Origin: Chryseobacterium sp. ZHDP1
GTDB lineage: Bacteria; Bacteroidota; Bacteroidia; Flavobacteriales; Weeksellaceae
Reading direction: 5' to 3'
NCBI RefSeq assembly: GCF_018603435.1
Contig: NZ_CP075682.1
Coordinates: forward strand, 4,526,001-4,590,000
DNA: 64,000 nt
Below, in pieces: positions 17,557 through 24,815 of the stretch (position 1 is its first letter; every line of letters starts with the position of its first letter). The notes beneath the pieces are model-generated. The model had not been told where the DNA came from. It made no database searches and saw only the letters and a list, made by a program, of their open reading frames with translations. Both the position numbers and the translations under genes were made by a program.

Positions 17557-18051
17557 ATGAAAAAGTTACTACTTGCAGGGATGTTGGGAACATCGCTTTT
17601 TGCAGTGTCTTGTTCCACAGTGAATAATGCTAAAACAGCCCAAACACAAAGATCAGAATTTTTGAAAATGAAAGGCGACTGGCAGATCGTCAGTGTAAAT
17701 TATGATAAAAAGTTCAAAGTAAAGCCATTCGATGACGGTGTAGATGCACAGTGTTTCGTAGGAAGCCACTGGAGACTGATTCCAAATAACTGGACAGGAG
17801 CGTATACATTAAACGGAGGAGGAACCTGCGGAACAGGATTTACACAGCCGATTAAGATTGATGTGGTAAGCGGAAATACATTTAATTTCAAAAAAATTGC
17901 TGACGGTACAAAAGCAAAGCAAAATACAGCAGGTTATACTTTGACGCTGACTAACCAGAATACAGACCAATTCTCATTGGAACAGAATATTCCTTTCGAT
18001 GGAGAAAATGTAAGAGTAGTTTACAATTTCGAAAGAACAGGAATGAAATAA
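17557..18051 (+). CDS. Lipocalin-like lipoprotein
   Basis: This 164-residue lipoprotein has a signal peptide ending in the lipobox FAVSCS (cysteine at residue 19). The mature part is beta-rich and begins KMKGDWQIVSVNY, a pattern typical of the lipocalin-like domain in Bacteroidota envelope lipoproteins. Two further cysteines (AQCF, GGTCGTG) could form a disulfide. It is probably anchored in the outer membrane facing the periplasm; a ligand is not known. The OmpA-family gene follows 23 bp later, so the two likely share a transcript. Confidence 0.75.
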   Translation: MKKLLLAGMLGTSLFAVSCSTVNNAKTAQTQRSEFLKMKGDWQIVSVNYDKKFKVKPFDDGVDAQCFVGSHWRLIPNNWTGAYTLNGGGTCGTGFTQPIKIDVVSGNTFNFKKIADGTKAKQNTAGYTLTLTNQNTDQFSLEQNIPFDGENVRVVYNFERTGMK

Positions 18052-18074
18052 TTTAACATAAAAAATATAAAAAG

Positions 18075-18764
18075 ATGAAATTTACAAAAACATATATCGG
18101 AGCGTTATTTTTATCATCAGCTTTATTGCTTACAAGCTGTGAGGCTGTACAGAATTCCAACCATCAGCAGAGAGGGACAGCAGTAGGTGTTGCTTCCGGA
18201 GCTGTAATAGGCGGTATTTTGGGGAATAACGTAGGAAAAGGTAAAAATGCTGCTTTAGGAGCTGTTTTAGGAGGTATTATCGGTGGTGTTGCAGGTAACG
18301 TTATCGGTTCTAAAATGGATAAACAGGCAAGAGAAATTAAAGAAACTTTACCGGGAGCTCAGGTAGAAAGAGTAGGAGACGGTATCAAAATTACATTAAG
18401 TGAAAGCATCGTGAATTTCGATTTCAATTCTTCTGCTTTAACAAGTACTGCAAAAACAAACCTTGATAAACTGGCTCAGGTTTTAACGAACAACCCGGAT
18501 ACAAACATTAATATTTATGGGCATACAGACAGCAAAGGTTCAGATTCTTACAACATGAGTCTTTCTGAAAGAAGAGCTAATTCTGTAAAAGCTTATTTAG
18601 CGGGTAAAGGAATTTCTTCTAGCAGATTATTTGCTTTGGGAGAAGGAGAAAGTATGCCGGTTGCTACTAACGATACAGAAGAAGGAAGAGCTAAAAACAG
18701 AAGAGTGGAATTCGCTATTACCGCCAATGAAAAAATGATTAACGACGCACAGAACGGTCAATAA
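18075..18764 (+). CDS. OmpA family lipoprotein with glycine-zipper segment
   Basis: This 229-residue envelope lipoprotein has a lipobox LLTSCE (cysteine about residue 22) and a glycine-zipper region (about 35-80, repeats such as GAVIGGILGNNVGKG and GGIIGGVAGNVIG). A C-terminal OmpA/Pal domain follows (about 110-222). The peptidoglycan-binding signature is intact, with VNFDFNSSALT, YGHTDSKGSDSYNMSLSERR and KNRRVEFAI. It probably tethers the outer membrane to peptidoglycan. The downstream hairpin at 18791-18814 closes the two-gene unit. Confidence 0.92.
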   Translation: MKFTKTYIGALFLSSALLLTSCEAVQNSNHQQRGTAVGVASGAVIGGILGNNVGKGKNAALGAVLGGIIGGVAGNVIGSKMDKQAREIKETLPGAQVERVGDGIKITLSESIVNFDFNSSALTSTAKTNLDKLAQVLTNNPDTNINIYGHTDSKGSDSYNMSLSERRANSVKAYLAGKGISSSRLFALGEGESMPVATNDTEEGRAKNRRVEFAITANEKMINDAQNGQ

Positions 18765-18790
18765 TTATTTAACATATAAATATTTTCGTG

Positions 18791-18814
18791 AATAACCGCA
18801 ATAGCGGTTATTTT
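18791..18814 (+). terminator. Terminator after the OmpA-like gene
   Basis: AATAACCGC and GCGGTTATT form a stem around AATA, followed by TTTT. Confidence 0.7.
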
Positions 18815-18846
18815 TGTATTTTTATGGTGATATTTTTTGAAATTAC

Positions 18847-18854
18847 TATTTTTG
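18847..18854 (+). promoter_or_regulatory. -7 box upstream of the UbiA operon
   Basis: TATTTTTG matches TAnnTTTG and lies 17 nt before the ATG at 18872. No well-spaced TTG was found. Confidence 0.4.
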
Positions 18855-18871
18855 CATTTGAAACAACATAA

Positions 18872-19759
18872 ATGAAGAAATATTTAAAGCTGCTCCGCGT
18901 GGAGCAATGGGTGAAGAACCTGTTTGTTTTTGTTCCTCTTTTCTTTTCGGGTAATATTAAAAATCTCGAACTACTCACAAAAAGCATCTTTGCTTTTATC
19001 ATTTTTTCTTTGGCTGCAAGTGTCGTTTATATTCTAAATGATTATAACGATATTGAAGCAGATAAAAAACATCCCGAAAAAAGAAGAAGACCTTTGGCGA
19101 GCGGAGCCATTTCAAAATCTCAGGCGGTAGGAATTTTTACAGGACTTATTATTCTGGACATCGCACTGGTTTTCTTTGCCCAGATGTATTTTCATGAAAG
19201 TTTATGGAAATTTGCAACCATCGTAGGATTTTATTTTGTAATGAATCTTGCGTATACATTCAAATTAAAGCACGTTCCGATTATTGATATTTCTATCATT
19301 GCTGTGGGATTCGTTTTAAGAGTTTTATCGGGAGGCTACATTACGGGAATCAGCATTTCTCAATGGGCGATTTTACTCACCTTTGTGCTTGCGTTGGTAT
19401 TAGCCATAGGAAAAAGGCGGGGAGAACTCATCAATGCGCAGGTTTCCGGAAAAACGCGAAGAGCATTAGACGGCTACAATGTACAGTTTGCAGATATTGC
19501 ATTATCCATTTCCGTGACTCTGGCAATTGTCTGTTATCTGATGTTTACCCTGTCTCCTGAAGTTCAGGCAAGATTTCATTCAAGAGTATTTTATACGGTA
19601 ATTTTTGTTGTTTTTGCTTTTTTAAGATACTTACAGCAGACATTGGTATACAACAGAACCGAATCTCCCACGAAGATTGTTTACAGAGACAGATACATTC
19701 AGATCACCTTGATATTGTGGGTTGCTGCATTTTTAATTCAAATCTACTTTAAAAAATGA
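18872..19759 (+). CDS. UbiA-family prenyltransferase, DPPR-synthase-like
   Basis: This is a polytopic membrane enzyme of 295 residues with about nine hydrophobic helices. The first active-site motif NDYNDIEADKKHP (about residues 56-68), followed by KRRRPLASG, and the second region IDISIIAVGFVLRVLSGG (about 139-156) closely resemble mycobacterial 5-phosphoribosyl-1-phosphate decaprenyl-phosphate transferase (Rv3806c type), more than ubiquinone-pathway UbiA. The likely reaction is transfer of phosphoribose from PRPP to a polyprenyl phosphate. Its last codons overlap the start of the DprE1-like gene by 4 bp, and DprE2-like and phosphatase genes follow, which supports this reading. Confidence 0.85.
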   Translation: MKKYLKLLRVEQWVKNLFVFVPLFFSGNIKNLELLTKSIFAFIIFSLAASVVYILNDYNDIEADKKHPEKRRRPLASGAISKSQAVGIFTGLIILDIALVFFAQMYFHESLWKFATIVGFYFVMNLAYTFKLKHVPIIDISIIAVGFVLRVLSGGYITGISISQWAILLTFVLALVLAIGKRRGELINAQVSGKTRRALDGYNVQFADIALSISVTLAIVCYLMFTLSPEVQARFHSRVFYTVIFVVFAFLRYLQQTLVYNRTESPTKIVYRDRYIQITLILWVAAFLIQIYFKK

Positions 19760-21072
19760 AGCCGAATTTTGTACAAAAAGTGACCAACTGGGGTAATTTT
19801 CCCATAGTGGAAAAAGAAATGAAGTCTGAGGACAGCTTCAGAAAAATAAAAGAATTTGTTCAGAATCATAATGAAGTAATTGCTAGAGGAAACGGAAGAT
19901 GTTATGGAGATTCTTCATTGGGAGAGCATATATTTTCAACCAAAAAATTAAATAAATTCATCAGTTTTGACCGTCTGAACGGAATTATCGAATGCGAATC
20001 GGGAGTCCTGCTTTCCGATGTGCTGGAAATTGCCGTTCCGCAGGGATATTTTTTATACGTAACACCGGGAACCAAATTTGTTTCTGTAGGAGGAGCCATT
20101 GCTTCTGACGTTCACGGTAAAAATCATCACGCTGAAGGATGCTTTTCGGAATATGTAATTGAATTTAAACTGATGATCGAAAACGGCGATATCATCAACT
20201 GTTCAAGAGAAGAAAATTCAGATAAATTCTGGGCAACTATCGGCGGAATGGGATTAACCGGGATTATTTTAACGGCAAAATTCAAGCTGAAAAATATTGA
20301 ATCGGCATACATCCGTCAGGAAAGTATTAAAGCCGAAAATCTGGATGAGATCTTTAATCTGTTTGAAGAAAGCGAAAGCTGGACTTATACTGTAGCATGG
20401 ATCGACTGCCTTCAGAAAGGTAAAAATATCGGAAGAAGTATCCTGATGAGAGGAGAACACGCTTTTCAGCACGAGCTGCCTCAGAAATTCAAAGAAAAAC
20501 CATTGCGTTTAAAGAAAAAATTTGAGCCAACTGTTCCGTTTTATTTTCCCGGATTTGTCTTAAATGCTTTAACGGTAAAGATTTTCAATTATTTCTATTA
20601 TAAAAAACAGTCTAAAAAGGAAGTTAAAAACTTTATCGATTATGAAACTTTCTTTTATCCTCTTGATTTCGTTCATGATTGGAATAAGATTTACGGAAAA
20701 TCCGGCTTCATCCAATATCAGATGATGATTCCCAAAGAATCCGGAAAAGAAGGAATGAAAAAAATTCTGGAAACCATTGCCAACAGCGGAAACGGTTCTT
20801 TTTTAGCTGTTTTAAAGCTGTACGGAAAAGAAAATCCGGAAGCTTACAATTCCTTTCCGTTTGAAGGATATTCTTTAGCATTGGACTTCAAAGTGAATTC
20901 CAAACTGAAAAAACTGATTGACCAGCTGGATGATATCGTAGAGCAGTACAACGGTAAAATTTACCTTACCAAAGACAGCATGAGCAGATCTTCGCTCACC
21001 AATTATCTGAAAAATGTTCAGAGCTCAAAATTTGTGTCTTTGCAGCATAAAAGAATTTTAAATAATATTTAG
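19756..21072 (+). CDS. FAD-binding oxidoreductase, DprE1-like
   Basis: This 438-residue flavoprotein has a PCMH-type FAD domain (ARGNGRCYGDSSLG about residues 43-56; TPGTKFVSVGGAIASDVHG about 98-116; GGMGLTGIIL about 164-173) and a C-terminal substrate domain. The late YLTKDSMSRSS stretch (about 406-416) corresponds to the segment carrying the catalytic lysine of mycobacterial DprE1. DprE1 oxidises the 2'-OH of polyprenylphosphoryl ribose to the keto form. The start overlaps the UbiA gene end by 4 bp and the DprE2-like gene begins 5 bp after its stop, indicating one pathway. The function is inferred from motifs and context. Confidence 0.85.
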   Translation: MKPNFVQKVTNWGNFPIVEKEMKSEDSFRKIKEFVQNHNEVIARGNGRCYGDSSLGEHIFSTKKLNKFISFDRLNGIIECESGVLLSDVLEIAVPQGYFLYVTPGTKFVSVGGAIASDVHGKNHHAEGCFSEYVIEFKLMIENGDIINCSREENSDKFWATIGGMGLTGIILTAKFKLKNIESAYIRQESIKAENLDEIFNLFEESESWTYTVAWIDCLQKGKNIGRSILMRGEHAFQHELPQKFKEKPLRLKKKFEPTVPFYFPGFVLNALTVKIFNYFYYKKQSKKEVKNFIDYETFFYPLDFVHDWNKIYGKSGFIQYQMMIPKESGKEGMKKILETIANSGNGSFLAVLKLYGKENPEAYNSFPFEGYSLALDFKVNSKLKKLIDQLDDIVEQYNGKIYLTKDSMSRSSLTNYLKNVQSSKFVSLQHKRILNNI

Positions 21073-21077
21073 CAAAC

Positions 21078-21803
21078 ATGATCGTTTTAGGAAGTACATC
21101 GGAAGTAGCACAGGCTTTTGTGGAAAAGGCATTGCAGGAAGGAGAGAGATTTGAAAAAATCTATCTTTTTACCTCCAGTAAAGAAACGACCGAAAGATTT
21201 GCCCGACATATTGATGTGAAATTTCTTCAGCAGTCCGAAGTGATAGAGCTTGACCTTATGAAAAGCATAGATTATAATCAGTTTGATGCTGTTAATTCAG
21301 GTTTGCTGTTCTGTGCGACAGGCTATTTGGGAGAAGGAACAGAAGAAGGATTGTATGACAACAAAAATACACAACGTATTATTGATATCAATTACGCTAA
21401 ACTGGTTCCTGTGATGAATTATTTTGCGCAGAAATTTGAAAGCAGAAGATCCGGAACGATTATCGGACTTTCTTCTGTTGCCGGAGATCGCGGAAGACAG
21501 AGTAATTTTATTTACGGAAGTTCCAAAGCGGCTTTCACAGCCTATTTAAGTGGTTTGAGGAATTATCTTTTCGATAAAAAAGTTCACGTAATGACAGTGA
21601 AACCCGGATTTATGGCAACCAAAATGACTGAAGGCTTACCTTTGAATCCAAAACTTACCGCAACCCCGAAACAGGCAGCAGAATCTATTTTCAAGGCTTA
21701 TAAAAAACAGAAAAACGTAGCCTATGTTTTGCCGATCTGGGGAATTATCATGATGATTATCCGCAATATTCCTGAATTTATATTTAAAAAATTAAAGCTT
21801 TAA
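21078..21803 (+). CDS. Short-chain dehydrogenase/reductase, DprE2-like
   Basis: This 241-residue SDR enzyme is predicted to reduce the keto intermediate made by the preceding DprE1-like protein, completing epimerisation of polyprenylphosphoryl ribose to arabinose. The N-terminal nucleotide loop reads VLGSTSEVAQAF, somewhat degenerate relative to TGxxxGxG, as in DprE2 proteins. The NAG-equivalent region, the catalytic serine in LSSVAGDRG and YGSSK (the YxxxK motif, about residues 151-155) are present. A C-terminal hydrophobic helix (about 213-235) may hold it at the membrane, near its lipid substrate. Confidence 0.82.
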   Translation: MIVLGSTSEVAQAFVEKALQEGERFEKIYLFTSSKETTERFARHIDVKFLQQSEVIELDLMKSIDYNQFDAVNSGLLFCATGYLGEGTEEGLYDNKNTQRIIDINYAKLVPVMNYFAQKFESRRSGTIIGLSSVAGDRGRQSNFIYGSSKAAFTAYLSGLRNYLFDKKVHVMTVKPGFMATKMTEGLPLNPKLTATPKQAAESIFKAYKKQKNVAYVLPIWGIIMMIIRNIPEFIFKKLKL

Positions 21804-21874
21804 AATTATTTTATTTAAAATATACTTTCGATCTTTACGTTAAAAGATAAATATTCTAAAATTGACTTACTTCA

Positions 21875-22462
21875 ATGAAAAAACTGTACTGCTTCGATTT
21901 CGACGGAACACTTACGTATAAAGATACCATGTTTATGTATCTTAAATTCTACGATTCTACAAGATTTCGTCTGCAGTTTTTGAAGCATATTCCGCTTTTT
22001 GTTCTTTTAAAACTGAAACTTGCCGATACGGAAAAAGTGAAAAAAAGCTTTATCGGTTCCATTCTGAAAGGACAGACTCAGGAAAAAATCGAAAAAAAAT
22101 CCAGACAGTTTTTTGAACATTATTATCCTAAAATCGTAAGGGAAAATGCATTGGATTTTATTCAAAATATAGATCATAATAATACGCGGAGTCTATTGGT
22201 TACCGCATCGTTAGACATTTGGGCAAAACCATTTGCAGAAGCTTTTAAAATGCAGCTCGTTTCCACCAGAGCCGAGTTCAGAAATGGAGTTTTCACCGGA
22301 AATTTTGTGGGAAGAAACTGTAATGGAAACGAAAAACTGGTAAGAATTCAGCAGGAAATCAGCAATCATAAATACGATAAAATTATTGCTTTTGGAGATA
22401 CATCGGGAGATAAACCAATGTTGAATTGGGCAAATGAAGGACATTACCAATTTTTTCACTAA
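21875..22462 (+). CDS. HAD-IB family phosphatase
   Basis: This 195-residue haloacid-dehalogenase-type hydrolase carries motif I DFDGTLTYKDT (about residues 8-18), motif II around LLVTASLDIW (about 108-117), and motif III GDTSGDKPML (about 178-187). It fits the HAD-IB subfamily related to phosphoserine phosphatase. Its place 71 bp after the DprE2-like gene suggests it could remove the 5-phosphate from polyprenylphosphoryl phosphoribose, the step done in mycobacteria by an unrelated phosphatase. That role is inference. Confidence 0.82.
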   Translation: MKKLYCFDFDGTLTYKDTMFMYLKFYDSTRFRLQFLKHIPLFVLLKLKLADTEKVKKSFIGSILKGQTQEKIEKKSRQFFEHYYPKIVRENALDFIQNIDHNNTRSLLVTASLDIWAKPFAEAFKMQLVSTRAEFRNGVFTGNFVGRNCNGNEKLVRIQQEISNHKYDKIIAFGDTSGDKPMLNWANEGHYQFFH

Positions 22463-22579
22463 TTTTGGGCAGTAAAATAAACAGATCGAAACAGAGTATT
22501 TTAAAACGATAACTCTATTGATTTTGTAGGATTTACAGATTGTACATATTCCACAGAAACTAATATTTTCAAAGTAAAA

Positions 22580-23755
22580 ATGAATAAAGTATACCTTGAT
22601 AACGCTGCAACAACTCCACTTTCGGAAGAAGTTATCGATGCAATGGTTGATACCATGAAAATGAATTTCGGAAATCCGTCCTCTACGCACAGTTTTGGTC
22701 AGGAAGCAAAAATTCTTATCGAAAACGTAAGGAGACAGGTTGCAGACTATCTTCATGTAACGCCCGCTGAAATTATTTTCACTTCCTGCGGTACAGAATC
22801 GAACAATATGATCATAAAATCGGCTGTTGAGCAGCTCGGAATAGAACGTATCATCAGTTCCCCTCTTGAGCATAAGTGCGTTTCTGAAAGTATTCTGGAT
22901 ATGAAAAGCAGAAAAGGAGTAGAGGTAAACTACATCCGTCCCAATGAAAAAGGAGATATTGATCTTAATAAACTGGAAGAACTGTTAAAAGCTTCCGACA
23001 AGAAAACTCTGGTAAGCTTAATGCATGCCAATAACGAGATCGGAAATCTTATCGATATTAAAAAAGTGGCAGAACTCTGCAAGGCAAATAATGCGCTTTT
23101 CCATTCGGATACTGTTCAGACGATGGCTCACATGAATCTTGATTTCTCTGATATTAAGGTAGATTTTGCTTCATGCAGCGCCCATAAATTTCACGGACCA
23201 AAAGGCGTTGGGTTTGCGTTTATCAGAAAATCAAGCGGTTTAAAAGGAATTATTACAGGAGGACCACAGGAAAGAAGCTTAAGAGCAGGAACAGAAAATG
23301 TAGCAGGAATTGTAGGACTGGGAAAAGCACTGGAAATTTCTTTAAAAAATCTTGAAACTTATACTAATCATATGCAGGAAATTAAAAGCTATGCCGTAGA
23401 AAGGCTTACAGCGGAAATTCCGGGCATTAAATTCAATGGAAGGAGTTCTGAGAAGGATGGTAGTCTTTACACGGTTTTAAGTGCTTTATTACCGTATAAA
23501 AATCCTCTAATCGGGCTACAGTTAGATATGAAAGGAATCGCGATTTCTCAGGGAAGTGCGTGTTCTTCAGGAGCGTCAAAACCTTCTATGGTGATGATGA
23601 TGGTTTTATCTGAAGATGAAATGGATCACTGTACGCCGCTTCGTATTTCCTTCAGCCATTTAACCACTAAAGAAGATATCGATGCTTTGGCTACTGCTTT
23701 GAAAGAAATTTCTAAAGATTTTGTTATAGAAAATACAAATGTTGAGCATAGATAG
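22580..23755 (+). CDS. Cysteine desulfurase (NifS/IscS family)
   Basis: This PLP enzyme takes sulfur from cysteine as a persulfide for Fe-S cluster or thio-cofactor synthesis. The 391-residue protein begins YLDNAATTPLSEEV. It contains GTESNNM (about residues 74-80), the PLP-lysine motif SCSAHKFHGPKG (lysine about 206) and the persulfide cysteine in QGSACSSGASKPS (about residue 328) on a long flexible loop. No iscU, iscR or suf gene is adjacent, so the acceptor cannot be read from context. A thioredoxin gene lies 85 bp downstream on the same strand. Confidence 0.95.
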   Translation: MNKVYLDNAATTPLSEEVIDAMVDTMKMNFGNPSSTHSFGQEAKILIENVRRQVADYLHVTPAEIIFTSCGTESNNMIIKSAVEQLGIERIISSPLEHKCVSESILDMKSRKGVEVNYIRPNEKGDIDLNKLEELLKASDKKTLVSLMHANNEIGNLIDIKKVAELCKANNALFHSDTVQTMAHMNLDFSDIKVDFASCSAHKFHGPKGVGFAFIRKSSGLKGIITGGPQERSLRAGTENVAGIVGLGKALEISLKNLETYTNHMQEIKSYAVERLTAEIPGIKFNGRSSEKDGSLYTVLSALLPYKNPLIGLQLDMKGIAISQGSACSSGASKPSMVMMMVLSEDEMDHCTPLRISFSHLTTKEDIDALATALKEISKDFVIENTNVEHR

Positions 23756-23840
23756 TCTTATTACTCAAAAAGCGTAATTTTGATTATCCAATTAAAGAAA
23801 TTATAAAAGAATAATATTAATTTAAATAAAAGAAACAAAA

Positions 23841-24158
23841 ATGGCTTTAGAAATTACAGATAGCTCATTTCAGGAAACGGTTTTAAAATCAGATAAGCCG
23901 GTATTAGTAGACTTTTGGGCAGTATGGTGCGGACCTTGCAGAACGTTGGGACCAATCATCGAAGAAGTAGCAAGCGATTTCGAAGGAAAAGCAATAGTAG
24001 GGAAAGTAGACGTGGATAACAATCAGGATATTTCTATGCAGTACGGGATCAGAAATATTCCTACAGTTCTTATTTTTAAGAATGGAGAAGTGGTTGACAA
24101 ATTAGTAGGAGTAGCTCCAAAAGAAGTGATCGCAGAGAAATTAAGCGCTCACTTGTAA
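23841..24158 (+). CDS. trxA: Thioredoxin
   Basis: This small cytoplasmic dithiol-disulfide oxidoreductase has the canonical 105 residues, active site WAVWCGPCR (about residues 27-35), the conserved cis-proline segment RNIPTVLIF (about 71-79) and the closing GVAPKEVI helix. It reduces protein disulfides and is itself reduced by thioredoxin reductase. A terminator directly follows. Confidence 0.97.
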   Translation: MALEITDSSFQETVLKSDKPVLVDFWAVWCGPCRTLGPIIEEVASDFEGKAIVGKVDVDNNQDISMQYGIRNIPTVLIFKNGEVVDKLVGVAPKEVIAEKLSAHL

Positions 24159-24181
24159 AAAAAATAAATTTGATAATGAAC

Positions 24182-24210
24182 GCCTTCCGTTTTTGGAAGG
24201 CATTTTTTTT
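24182..24210 (+). terminator. Terminator after trxA
   Basis: GCCTTCC (24182-24188) pairs with GGAAGGC (24195-24201) and is followed by eight T. Confidence 0.8.
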
Positions 24211-24219
24211 GAAATAAAT

Positions 24220-24249
24220 TTGCAGGTAACGAAAAAAGTTGTACTTTTG
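24220..24249 (+). promoter_or_regulatory. Promoter of the tRNA-Asp cluster
   Basis: TTG (24220-24222), a 19-nt spacer and TACTTTTG (24242-24249) match the Bacteroidota consensus fully, 42 nt before the first tRNA. Confidence 0.65.
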
Positions 24250-24291
24250 CCATCACAAAAAAGAAACGAAGTTCTTTAGAAACAAAAACAT

Positions 24292-24365
24292 GATCCGGTA
24301 GTTCAGCTGGTTAGAATGCCGCCCTGTCACGGCGGAGGTCGCGGGTTCGAGTCCCGTCCGGATCG
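24292..24365 (+). tRNA. tRNA-Asp (GTC), copy 1
   Basis: This is a 74-nt cloverleaf without encoded CCA. The acceptor arms GATCCGG and CCGGATC pair, the anticodon loop CTGTCAC gives GTC (Asp), the T-loop is GTTCGAGTC and the discriminator is G, as expected for tRNA-Asp. It is the first of three tandem identical copies and follows a consensus promoter. Confidence 0.95.
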
Positions 24366-24400
24366 CAAAAGTTTTTCAATTTACTTTTAAAACAAAATTT

Positions 24401-24474
24401 GATCCGGTAGTTCAGCTGGTTAGAATGCCGCCCTGTCACGGCGGAGGTCGCGGGTTCGAGTCCCGTCCGGATCG
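24401..24474 (+). tRNA. tRNA-Asp (GTC), copy 2
   Basis: Identical by eye to copy 1, after a 35-nt spacer. Confidence 0.95.
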
Positions 24475-24506
24475 CAGAAGTTTTCTCAATTTCTTTTAAA
24501 AAAATT

Positions 24507-24580
24507 GATCCGGTAGTTCAGCTGGTTAGAATGCCGCCCTGTCACGGCGGAGGTCGCGGGTTCGAGTCCCGTCCGGATCG
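24507..24580 (+). tRNA. tRNA-Asp (GTC), copy 3
   Basis: Identical by eye to copies 1 and 2, after a 32-nt spacer. Its 3' end is the left border of the 17.6-kb accessory segment. Confidence 0.95.
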
Positions 24581-24601
24581 CAATGATTTATCAAATAAAA
24601 T

Positions 24602-24642
24602 AAAGTGCTGTAAAAAGATATTTTTACAGCACTTTTGTTTTT
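24602..24642 (+). terminator. Terminator of the tRNA-Asp cluster
   Basis: AAAGTGCTGTAAAAA (24602-24616) and its exact complement (24621-24635) form a 15-bp stem with loop GATA, followed by a T-rich run. Confidence 0.8.
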
Positions 24643-24815
24643 ATCTATTTCCAGATGAAACCCAAAATCATGGTATGAAAGTTACCTATTCAGTGACCTG
24701 TTTGAAAGGAGAAACAGATCTCTGAATAGTAAGAAAATGAGCTTTTTTCTGATTTGTTTAGATTTCAACTTTCTTAAATGAATTTTTATTATTTAATGAA
24801 AACTATTATTGAGGA

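Noticed and set aside
24531..24725. A short frame starting inside tRNA-Asp copy 3
   Set aside because: Its first codons are tRNA sequence and the rest spans the tRNA terminator.
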